Below are positions 1-12,000 of a stretch of DNA of 64,000 nt, piece after piece. A model generated the notes under the pieces. It worked only from the letters and a program-made list of their open reading frames with translations. It ran no database searches and had not been told where the DNA came from. Source of the stretch: Sycon ciliatum (taxonomy: Eukaryota > Porifera > Calcarea > Leucosolenida > Sycettidae); NCBI RefSeq assembly GCF_964019385.1, contig NC_088643.1, forward strand, positions 46,036,910-46,100,909, read 5' to 3'. The first letter of the stretch is position 1; every line of letters begins with the position of its first letter. The position numbers were made by a program, and so were the translations under genes.

Positions 1-182
1 GCCAGGTGTTATCTGCCACGGCTGTAGTAATTTCTCATTGTATACTAGTAGTGTGGAAATGAAACTCATCCAGAGTAGCTCAGGTGCCACGCACACGCAC
101 GTGCATGCGCACATGCGCGCGCACACACACACAAACAAACACACACACACACCATGTTCCATCACACACACACACACCTCAC

Positions 183-240
183 ACCTCAGACCTGCCCATC
201 GCGGAAGCGATGATAGCGAACAGCTATTATAGACATAGCA
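183..240. repeat. partial copy of CA-linked dispersed repeat
   Basis: The stretch with 'gcccatcgcggaagcgatg' and 'gatagcgaacagctat' recurs almost unchanged near 47568-47630 and, more diverged, near 25990-26040. All three copies sit directly beside a (CA)n run. This copy is cut short by the CA tract that follows. Confidence 0.75.
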
Positions 241-474
<234 letters not shown>

Positions 475-475
<1 letters not shown>

Positions 476-935
476 TCCTTCTTCCACTGCCATGACTGGT
501 ATGTGGCCCCATAAGGGGCAGGCCAGGAGGCGTGTTATCCACCGGGTGGGGAACGCCACACTCAGCATGCGTGGGCTGTGCGAAGCATTACACTTGTGCC
601 TCCCAAAGCACACACACACACTTGTACTTGTACTTGTTGCTCACTGCCAAAACTGGTCACATGGGTCTCCCCGGGAGAGGGGAGAGAGACTCGAAAGGAA
701 TCTTGGAAAGATGACTCAATTGGCTATTGAACCGCCCAACGGCCGACACCCCCTGAAATCCCCAAAACTCTGGGTGGACTTTGAAATGATCCCACTTATG
801 GGCTCACCACACCTTAGTAAGTAGGTGAGGACAAGGTGCAAAAAAAGGATTGAAGGCATTAGGGTATCCATCCCGGGATCCTACTGCAATTACCCCTGCC
901 CCCGTTGAAGGTAATACTTGCTACTAGTAAAAAAA
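475..935. other. non-coding, nothing recognised
   Basis: Unique-looking sequence between the CA tract and the first foldback repeat. Frames here are short and resemble no family I know. No RNA gene or transposon end was seen. Confidence 0.5.
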
Positions 936-1037
936 GAAGTTGGTTGCTCCAACGAGGAGCACACGCTTCTTGCCGAACTTGACACTTGACTGACTCACGA
1001 CTGCCATCCGGAGCACACGAGGAGCACGTCGCACCTT
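936..1037. repeat. 102-bp direct repeat, copy A
   Basis: Starts 'gaagttggttgctccaacga' and ends 'cacctt'. It is nearly identical to 1422-1523, with the same length and only about one difference. Copy B forms the centre and inner arm of the foldback at 1392-1573, so copy A is probably a partial relic of the same element. Confidence 0.85.
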
Positions 1038-1391
1038 CCGCTCGGAAAACCTGAAAGAAAGCACCACTCCCTGCTCAATACACAGTGTTTCGGGGAATTC
1101 ACCCCTCATCAGTTGAGCTTGAGTAGGCTGAGGAAGATTGTGCCTGAAGAGCACCACTTACATGATTGTATACACTGCTCTCCAGGCCAAACCATCACCA
1201 GGGATACAAACGTACAGAGACGCTTTGTTTCCAGCGCGACAAACACCTCGTGAAGCCCCAGGTAGCAGCGTGAGTCAGAGTCGCTCATGGTGTTGTGCTA
1301 AACAGACGTTGAGAGCCAGTATAGCTAGTCACAACGCTGTCACCTCCAACAACTAGTCGCACGTCCGCGTGAGGGACAACAATACGAACTT

Positions 1392-1573
1392 AGAAGTTGC
1401 GACTTCGGCGGTAATAGTCATGAAGTTGGTTGCTCCAACGAAGAGCACACGCTTCTTGCCGAACTTGACACTTGACTGACTCACGACTGCCATCCGGAGC
1501 ACACGAGGAGCACGTCGCACCTTTCGTTGGAGCAACCAACTTCATGACTATTACCGCCGAAGTCGCAACTTCT
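1392..1573. mobile_element. foldback element with perfect ~51-bp inverted repeats
   Basis: The left arm 1392-1442 is the exact reverse complement of the right arm 1523-1573 (arm begins 'agaagttgcgacttcggcgg'). The 80-bp centre matches copy A at 936-1037. No coding capacity. Perfect arms suggest a recent insertion or gene conversion. The class is unknown. Confidence 0.8.
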
Positions 1574-1634
1574 TAGTAAAAAAAGTTTAAAAAACGAGAG
1601 AGCTTGGAAGCTCAGGGCCCTACGCTATGCTTTT

Positions 1635-2140
1635 TTGCCTTGATGACCTAGACAAAAAAAGCATAGGGATGATATAAATTTCTACTTTTTGTTTTGAGAC
1701 ATAACCTGGGATTCGAACCCGCACTATCGCCCCGCATGCATCCCCCGATACACTTCGCATACATACTAATTCTTCCAAGTTGCTTCACGTTATGATCTTG
1801 TATTTGAAAGCCCTATTTGAATATGCATTGTGGCCAGCCGTCTTTGATTGTACGGTACGGGACAGGTACGGTCGAGGGTAATACGACACCATCTACCGCC
1901 TTGATGACCGCAAAAAAAGAATAGGGATGTTATAAATTTTTCAATTCTCCTATTTTTTCAGGCATTACCTGGGATTCGAACCCGCACTATCGCCCTACAT
2001 GCATTCCCCCATACACTTCGCATTCATACTCATTCTTCCAAGTTGCTTCACGTTATGATCTTGCGTTTGAAAGCCCTATTTGAATATTGCGGCCAGCTGT
2101 ATGTGGCCAGCTGTGTTTGACGGTGCGGTACGGGACAGAT
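1635..2140 (-). repeat. two tandem copies of a ~240-bp repeat with a tRNA-like B box
   Basis: Two copies (about 1635-1875 and 1900-2140) share long segments, including 'cctgggattcgaacccgcac', 'tcttccaagttgcttcacg' and 'gaaagccctatttgaata'. On the minus strand each contains GGGTTCGAATCCC, the standard tRNA T-arm/B-box. No convincing A box or cloverleaf is present, so this looks like a SINE or tRNA-derived relic and not a working tRNA. Confidence 0.65.
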
Positions 2141-2718
2141 ACGGGATAGCGCCAGGCGTGACACAAACACACAAACAAACCAAATTAAAGCTGTGTGGAC
2201 CCTGGCTAGCGCCAGACGTTACTGAAGTAACGTCTTCTGCATAGCTACGGGAATAAATAAAAAAGCTACTAGTGTGGGTGGCTAAATCAGAGTGGATCTG
2301 ATATAAGCTTCACTAGCACCATGAATACACAAAAGTTAATCTAGCCAGTAGTCCATGGTTTTCAGGTATGCATACTTCGAATGGAAAGTATATGAATCCT
2401 GAAACCAACAAAGGTGGCAGGTACAACACGTGTACCTACCCATGTGCACCTTCAAGCAGTCGAGCCTGTTGGCAGCAGACCCAACACTATCTGACATAAG
2501 TGTACTTGAAATACCCACCAACCGAACTAGCACACACACACACACCTGGTCCTGGTCCTGGTAAACACTGCCATTACGGTCACGTGTCCCCTCGCGGGGC
2601 CGACATGGAAAACGACGCGCGTCGGCAGAAAGTCGGCAGTCTGCCGAGAGATCAGCGACCATGTTCAATCGGCACGACGAGAGAGCCATCTCCGGCAGCT
2701 ATGGATTGAAAATGGATT

Positions 2719-2822
<104 letters not shown>

Positions 2823-2946
2823 CACGGCCCCTATGATATAAGCAGTCCATGGAGATAGAGATTGATGGATAGATAGATAGAAAGAGAGAGAGAGAGAAAG
2901 GAATGTGCTTTTTTGCTTTCTTGTCCCACAGCACTGTTGTCCAGAC

Positions 2947-5900
2947 ATGGAGGACCTAGCGGATGGCCTTGCCGGAGGTCTGGTTGTGGTGGAGGCAGTC
3001 AACGACACAGCTCTGCCACACCCCAGGTATGTAGCCGGTCTTGACGACTATGATGTCACACACTAGCCGCAATTAATACTCACAATCACGTGATGCTAGC
3101 CAATATAGTTTTGTTATGGGCAGTAGCCAGCTAAATACCCAAATAGAGATTGTGAATTTATCACTTTAATAAGTGGTGTGAGGAGTTGTGTGTACCACCA
3201 TTACATGCTACTTCTAATAAGTTAAGTCGTCTACTCAATAGCTGACATTTAATGTCCTGATTTTCTGTAGAAGTCTTGGGGCTACTGATTTTCCTTTGTG
3301 ATAGATGCGATCATGTAGGTGCCTTCTCTGTTGCCGGCACTTAAAATGTCATGCACACGACTGTAGTCTGTATTGTACGATACATAAATACCAAGTTTTG
3401 GACTTTATGGGTTTTGCGCAAGCGCTACAAGTATGTCTGTGTTGCTTTGTGCTAGGTTTGACCAGTACAAGTACACTGTATGTCTGTGTTGCTTTGTGCT
3501 AGGTTTGACCAGTGCAAGTACGCTGTATGTCTGTGTTGCTTTGTGCTAGGTTTGACCAGTACAAGTATGTCTGTGCTGCTTTGTGCTAGGTTTGACCAGT
3601 ACAAGTCGAGAGTTCACCGCTCTTCGGACCAGGAATCGCGTCGTCGCGAGCGCCTACGTCGTCAGAAGGAGTAAGCCAAGTAACTTAGTTGCGGAGTTCT
3701 ATGTGTGTCTGCACCAGGGGAAATAAATGCCATTCTGAGGCCGTACCGCCAGTTGATGCTCTGCTCCGGAAGACCGCACCATTCCCTAGTGGTGGGGGCC
3801 TACGGACTGGTTTCACATCTGTGTCATGTGACTAAATTTTAAAATGTAAACAGAGATCATGTCATGTGACTAAATTTGTGTAGAAAGGGGTCATGTCATG
3901 TGACTAAATTTGTGTAGAAAGGGGTCATGTCATGTGACTAAATTTGTGTAGAAAGGGGTCATGTAATGTGACTAAATTTGTGTAGAAAGGGTTCATGTCA
4001 TGCGACTAAATTTGTGTAGAAAGTGATCATGGCATGTGGGCAAAGGAACCAACATGGCGGACATCACGTGACCCATAGATGCAAGGGTTGACTGGAGTTG
4101 GAGCCAACATGGCCATACCCTGTGCATGGTCACGTGATAGATGTAAAACCACTCTGTGTTCCTCAGCCCTGGGTAGGCGTTGCCAGGTGCCATAAACCGT
4201 GTACACAGTGTCATTATGATGCCAGCTGTACACACTGCCTGGACGAAATGGGCGCTGCTGTCAAGATCACTGCCGGCGCTTTGCAGGTCTGAAAACCATG
4301 CAGGGGCGTCGGACACGGTACGGCCACTACGGTATTGACCGTGCCACTTTTTGCCCCAGGTACAAGTACGCTGTGAATCAGTAAAATACCCTGATCTGGG
4401 CTCTAAATTTCCAAGATGTCGGCTCAGCAACCCCTCCCCGACGAGTAAATTGTACTTCAGATGGCTGACCGTACCACACTAGAATACCTTCCGACGCCCC
4501 TGACAGTGCAACGCACATTTCGTCCTGCAGCTTTGAACACATTTTGTATCTGGTCTTTACCAGTACACCATAGTCGTGTGCAATAGCATGACTCATATAG
4601 CAGCTGGATTTGAATGACTTAGAAGCACGTAAAAGGGAAGAGTGCATTGATAGTTTTGACATTAAAGCATGCCTTTGTGCATTGGTTATCAAGGTTCTAG
4701 CCAGGGAAAAAATGGTAGGGGTGCGGGAGGGAAAAAACTGTTCACCCACTTTTGTCCATGTTCCACTATTTCCTTCTCACTGAAAATGAAACGTTGGGGC
4801 GCGGCAAGCACCCGGGACGATTGATTCGTGGCCACATTTTCGTTGTGTGACCTGAAAAAACACGAAAATCGAAAAATTAGTAGGGTGGTGCGCCATCAGA
4901 GTACAGGGGGGGGGGGGGCTATGCCCCCCCTTTGCCTAGAACCCTGGTTATGCATAAAAGTATGCCTTTAACAGCAGCCCGGCTTGAATAAAAGCATCAT
5001 TTGAGAATAGGCTTCAACCATACTACATACAAAATCACACACACTACAAAATCAAATGCACGCTTGAGTATCCTTTATGACAATGCAAAGTTGCATCCAC
5101 AATGGCGTTGCATGCAAGAGACCATTGCATTTTGTCAACGTGTCGCCTAAGAAGCGGGATTCCAGAGAGAATGCTTTGATGAGAATATCATAGCGAAAAT
5201 GTAATGAACTTAGAAATCTCCGGCTGTGTGCCTGTTCTTCCTCCACTTTGTTTTGTATAATTTTGTATAGTTTATTTCAAGGATTCCCCAGAGGCCGCTT
5301 AGGACTATCGAGGGGGTCTCCATTTCTGTACAGTTAGGATGAGGATATGAGAATGCAAAGTGAGCAGAGAAGGAGAAATAACACGAAGAATAGGACAGCT
5401 GGGAAGGAATAGGGCATTTGATGTTCACTGAAGTGAGCAGATCAATGAGGAAAACAAGGAATATCAGTGAATGCCTTTGCAGTTGAATTGAAACTTAGCC
5501 ATCCGGTTATGCAGTTCTCTTCTGAACTCAGCAATATTCATGATGGAGGTTATGGTAGGGGGCAGACAGTTCCACAGAGTGCCTGCCAGCCTGAAATAGA
5601 AACATTGGAGATAGTACCTTGACGCTTCTTCTTGGCCTGCTCGGCACCCTACTTGGGATCGGCAGTAGCAGCAGAAGAATCCTCATTATCATCGTTGTCG
5701 CTGTTACCATCTGCATGCTCCAATGCGGCAACATGTCATGATGGTCGCTTGTTCCGCTGGCCATGTGCTTCCTGTGTATATGTTCCCGGTGCACAGTCAG
5801 CCATACCATCACTGCAGAGGATGGCATTGCAGGACACAGCGGAGAGCTTGGATAACCGGGTAGAAGGGCATCAAGGTTGCCATCGTCAGAGTAACCAACC

Positions 5901-7658
5901 CTTAGTGGTGGCCGCGTCATGGTTGATGATATTCTGGCAGTAGATGAGCCAGGCATGTTGGAGTTGGGTGTTGATGATGATGATGATACCCTAGGGATGG
6001 CAGCGCTACTGCTGGGTGTTGCCGGCGTCGAAGAATCAGAGCTGGAAGCAGCCAGGAGAGAAGCAGTGTGTATTGATACATGGGGACCATATCCAGGCGT
6101 TTGTCCGAACAGGGAATGCCATGTCCTGAACCTTTCCCAGTAAGCATACGCCAGCTGTAGGTCGTAGGCATCCTCACTGCCCAGGTCTGGTGCAGCAGAA
6201 CCAGTTTCCTGCGACTTGTATTTTTTTTTATAGAAATCCTGAGCCTTGGCTTTTATGTTGTCGATTTTGAAGTGTGTGTTTTGCGTGAAAAAACACACAC
6301 CCCTCACCATACAGCTCCTTGGCATATGCGTTCAAGGCCTCGGTCATCTCCTTCTCTCGGATGGTCTGCTTTATCATCTGGCCTTGCTTCGTTTTCTGAT
6401 ACGCTGCCCAAAGCTCTGTGAGCTTCTTTTCGAGATCGTCAGTGGAATTATAGCGCGGCATCTCGGAAACAGACAACAGCAGGCAACAGGCGTGTCCGGA
6501 AATGCACTGGAAGCAAAGCATTGGCAGACCAAATCTCAAGCACTCAACCCGACAAGAAAGCGGTCTACTACCGACGTAGTGCAAACCTCAAGAATGCGAA
6601 CATGGATGGCGAAGGAAAGGACCAATGCAGGCACGTTGCTTTCTCCAGGGGTACCTGGACTGCTGGAAAGGAACACAGCACGTTTTGCGTTTCGCTGGCG
6701 TTTCCTTGACGGCGTATACGAGAAAGTTCCTTTTACGCAGTTTGTGCCTAGTGTGGTTGCGGCCTTACACCGGCACTGCTTTACGTCAAGTAGCTACCAA
6801 GTACGTGTATTGTAGTATTAGCTTGAGTGTTGGTCACCTTGCTGTGATTAGCTTGAGTGATGGTCACCTTGCTGTGTATGACTTGAGTGATGGTCACCTT
6901 GCTGTGATTAGCTTGAGTGATGGTCACCTTGCTGTGTATGACTTGAGTGATGGTCACCTTGCTGTGATTAGCTTGAGTGATGGTCACCTTGCTGATGGTC
7001 ACCTTGCTGTGTATGACCTGATCTGGTTAGGTTGGAGGTACAGTCAACTTCGCTTATAACGACACTCTGCGGGGCATCAGAGAAGTGTCCTTATTCGCGA
7101 AGTGTCGTTATACCCGAAGTCTCATTATATGTGTCACAGTTAGATGGGACTTTGCTCTGGGCATGAAAATTATGTCCTTATTCGCGAATTGTCGTTATAT
7201 CCGCAGTCGTTATTAGCGAAGTTGACTGTATCCGTGATTTGTTGGTGCCTGTTCTGGTGATTTGCATTTGTTAGTTGTGACGTATGTGGCTATGCTTTCC
7301 AGTTGGCCATTCTCATTCACATGCATTCTTATCTTGCCTTGCTGCGAATTTCCCGCCAGGCAACGTCAGGGCATACTCGATGCCCACAGAGATGTCCCAG
7401 CAGCTGGGGATGACGATTGTCGAGCTGCTGAAGGGCAGCATGGGGACTCCGACGAGTCCATGGCAAAAGAGGAGTCACAGGTGTCTGCATCAGCATGTCA
7501 CTCTGCTACAGCTGAAGCAGGCAATGATGAGGTATGTTTCTTCAGTGCACAGTTACGCAGTCAGTACGTGGACCCTCACTGCTGCATAGCCTTTCTGTCT
7601 GCATGAAAATGTTTCTCCATTTGTGATGGTTCTCTTTACTCAAACTGTGGCGTGGCGT

Positions 7659-7693
<35 letters not shown>

Positions 7694-8985
7694 CTGTGTG
7701 TGTGTGTGTGTGTGTGTGTGTGCACACGTGTGTAACAATGTCACAGGCCAGTATGGATGTGGAGGACATGGCTGATGGTAGCAGCTCCAGACGGCGTGGA
7801 CGGAAGAGCAAACAAAAGCACCTGACTCAAGTATCGTATCGTAAACAGGTGAGCTGCGGACTGCCTCTGCTGCCCTGCTGCTCTGCTGCCCTGCTGCCCT
7901 GCTGCCCTGCTGCTTCTACAGTGGTGGCAAGTGAAATCCAACCGGGGGTGGGGGCTCTCCCGCTGTACCAACACAGCTTGCGACCATGTCAACCTCAATG
8001 CATGTACCGTGAGTGCAAGAAGGTAGCATAAGCCTAGATTTCGCCGGCATGTTGCTTGAATGCCGTACCTAACACCAGAATGTGGTGCTGCATACATGCA
8101 AACAACAATACATCTATGACACCGGTGAAGAACTGCCACGGAAGTGATCTTCACGCTTCGCCTGTGTGGCTTGGATATGCACAGCGCTCTCGAGCATTCT
8201 GCACACCGCTGTTGCACTTCATGACTTAAATTCAGTGGCTGCATTTGACGTACACTACTGGCAATACAGTCATGTACAGTGCTGCTCAATGAAATCCAGT
8301 CGCGTCGCTCAAGTCTGCGCCTTGCGCCATTTCGCAGCCCAGTGTTCGCAGGTCTGGGGCTGCGCAGCCCCCGGCGCGTACTTGAGTGACGGCGCGACTG
8401 GATTTCATTGAGCAGCACTATAGTTTGTTCTACTGTACATGTACAGAGTACTAACAGGCCTAACACTTACGGTATGCTTTGTATGGTAGCGTGCTGGTCT
8501 AGTCGGTACGTATTTCTTGTGATTGTCAGCACGTTGAGATGGCAGCCAAGCAATATGTAGCTGTTCTCCCTGCTTCTGCTTTATTCCGTATTCGTTGCCT
8601 TAGCTCATGATGTCCGAGTGGCTCGTGGACGTTCCTGATGACTTTGCTTCAAAGTGGCTGATGAAGATCTGCCCTGTTGGGAAGAGATGTCTGGTCGTTG
8701 CTGGCAGGGTTAGTCGCTGGCCATGTGTTCACCTGTACATTTGCTTTGCAGTTGTCACAAGTGTTGTGTGAGAGTTTAGAGTAGGAAACACCCCCACCAA
8801 CACCACCACCATCGCCGCCGCCACCACCACCACCACCATTGCCACCACCACCGCCACCACCACCACCACCACCACCATCGCCGCCGCCACCACCACCATC
8901 GCCGCCGCCACCACCACCACCACCGCCGCCACCACCACCACCACCGCCGCCACCACCACCACCACCATCACCACCACCACCATCG

Positions 8986-9016
<31 letters not shown>

Positions 9017-12000
9017 CACCACCACCACCACCACCACCACCACCGCCGCCGCCACCACCACCACCGCCACCACCACCACCGCCGCCGCCGCCACCACCAC
9101 CACCACCACCACCAGCATCTTACTTCATTTTGCATGTTTTTCGTAAATGACTAACACTAGATAGTAGTGCCCAACAGAGTGAGACAGTGCTTGAATAGGA
9201 GGTCACAGTGTGCAACAATACAAACCAGGCAGTACTGACTGGCGCAGCCCTACGCTGGTGTGGTCATCCACTGTGCGTATGTGCTGGTGTGGTCATCCAC
9301 TGTGCGCATGTGCTGGTGTGGTCATCCACTGTGCGCATGTGCTGGTGTGGTCATCCACTGTGCGTATGTGCTGGTGTGGTATGTGCTGTATCTTCTTTAC
9401 CTTGTTAGAAACCTACCCTGCTGTTTTTGTTGTTTTGTTTTTATTTTGCTGCCGCCACCATTTTTGTGTGGTTCGAAGCAGTGCACCACTTACTGCTGTA
9501 TGCTGTATGCTGACTGCTGGTGTTGCAGGGTATGACATCAGCGTACAGCAACAATGGACACCGGATCAACACATTCCATTCACTGCTGCCCGGTGGTGCC
9601 AAAAAAAGTCCAAGTCATGATGCAGGTAATGTACTGCTCGAGGAAACTCTTCGCAGTTGGTATCATCCACTCACTCACTCACCCACGCACTCACTCACTT
9701 ACAGCGTTATATTGATACTTCAAATATGTAGGGTATGGCACGTGTTCGCATGTACAACAATCAACAATATAATATCTGCCTTGGCGACAGGACGACCAAC
9801 ATTCCACATGCATTTAGACAATTTGACGGTTGAAGCGATGAGGTAAAATGACAGGGAGAGCAACGCCTTTTGCTGGAGCAGGTTGTGATGATCTACAGCA
9901 TTGGTAGGGGAAATCTAACTGCGCAGGTAGAGCAGAGCCTCATTCACGGCGTCACGCTAGTATTGGCAGTGCTAGGCTAACGGTGTCGCTTTAGTATTGG
10001 CAGTGCTAGGCTAACGGTGTCGCGCTAGTATTGGCAGTGCTAGGCTAACGGTGTCGCGCTAGTATTGGCAGTGCTAGGATAAAGCAAAGCCTCGCTAACA
10101 CTGCCACGCTTGTATTGGTAGTGCTAGTACCACGCCATCTCAAAGCTGTTATACTGGTATTCACAAGGTTCACGTGATGTCACTGCACCTCATCATCACA
10201 CTGTGTCATTAGCCAGGGATATTGTGCATCTGTAGGTAAGGTGTGTGTGTTCGGGATAAGGAGGGAGATCAGGAGGGGGGGGGGGGGGGGGGCACAGCCA
10301 TGTTATACACTAACTGGCCGTAGGGTGATACATCACACGAGCAGTGAAGCCACTGACGCCCTCGTGCATACCTCTTCAGAGTTCCAACCTCAGGCTTCAA
10401 CTGCGTAGTGCGGTGAGTATATAGCAGTGTTAGTTGTCGCTTGCACATGTGCCTTGTTGGCGCGTGGCCGGAGAAAATTCACACCGATTCTCACTTGCAC
10501 TGTCTGCTGCTTAAAGAGGACAGGTTCACGCTTCACCTCCTGACTAGGTGTACCGAGCTACTTTGAAGTACGTTATTGCAAACTGCTCCAGAACTGCCGC
10601 TCTCGCTGTCCTTTACTATCATTTCTTCCATTGCCTTATCATCCTGATGAGAGTAGGGTGAAACCCCTGCTTTGGAAAGAAGGAATTATGTGCTGATGTT
10701 GAGTGGATATTTGTACATGTATGCGTGTACTTCACTTAGTATGTGTATGTGGTGTTGGCTGTGTTCTGTATGTATGTGGTGGCTGTGTTCTGTATGTGTA
10801 TGTGGTGGCTGTGTTCTGTATGTATGTGGTGGCTGTGTTCTGTATGTATGTGGTGGCTGTGTTCTGTATGTGTATGTGGTGGCTGTGTTCTGTATGTGTA
10901 TGTGGTGGCTGTGTTCTGTATGTATGTGGTGGCTGTGTTCTGTATGTATGTGGTGGCTGTGTTCTGTATGTATGTGGTGTTGGCTGTGTTCTGTATGTAT
11001 GTGGTGGCTGTGTTCTGTTTGTGTCTATGTGATGTTGACTGTGTTCTGTGTGTGTATGTGTTGTTGGCTGTGTTCTGTGTGTGTATGTGTTGTTGGCTGT
11101 GTTCCGTATGTGTATGCTGTGTAGAGTGCACCTTGCTGGACTGCATCTACGTGGAGTCCCAGTGTCTCTACTGTGTATTGGACGTGCTATGCTGGAATAG
11201 CAGCGATATGCTGGAAGTGGAGGTCAGTGCACAATCATCTATCTAGAATTGTACTTCACTAATGCGGGCAAGATGCTGCTCAACATCATGCAATCAGACA
11301 CATGATTATGGACTATATTACTAAAGGTGGAATGTGATGAAATCTCTATTTTTCCCCATTATCTATTTTAAATGTACGGGTGAAACGAATATTAGAACGT
11401 TCGCTAGGTTCGCTCCAAAGGGGAGTTGAAGTGACTTTGATTCGCTACTTCAAGGTGTAGAACGTTCGTCAATGCATGCGTAGGTAGGGCAGTACTGTGC
11501 TCGAACTTCTACTCAACGTGTGCATACGTGCGCAGCCCAGTCAGCCCCATACATGCCCCTATTGCCGCAGCTATTCCAATCAAGATCACCAAAACGGTGA
11601 TCAAAGGTTGTCCAATAACTCCAATTCTTGGTTGTTTTACATTATGTCGAATTATTAATAAGCTTGCCTTCCAGTTTTGAGTTGGAATTTCTCTCATTTT
11701 ATTTTTCTGATTTTGACTTACTAAAAGTCATGTGTGGACACGGGCATGGGCTTCATTTCTTTAAGAATAGTTCATGAGTTCGTGAAACGGAACGTACAGT
11801 TCGTCAGAATGTTCTGTTCGCCTAATTTAGGGTTCTTTTCAGGCCTCATTATTTTACTGCAATAAAATTCTCTCCGTTGCCCGGTTCACGTGAGCGGTCC
11901 AAATTGAAAGGTGATCAAACAAGTCATCCCCGCTTTATGGTCACCAGTCGAAGGGGACATGTTTCTAGATGCATGCTCTTGTGCGTTATGCAGAGCCTCT

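Noticed and set aside
8839-9150. Poly-proline ORF and antisense poly-valine/alanine ORF
   Set aside because: Translation of the CCN triplet run; it sits between well-supported SNUPN exons 5 and 6.
9940-10090. CRISPR-like array of repeats
   Set aside because: Repeats are contiguous without unique spacers, in an intron of an animal gene; ordinary minisatellite. The same applies to 45662-45885, 3826-4035 and 48597-48706.
10672-11246. Cys/Val-rich ORFs up to 167 codons
   Set aside because: Tandem repeat translation; only the last part (11125-11222), in another context, is real SNUPN exon 7.
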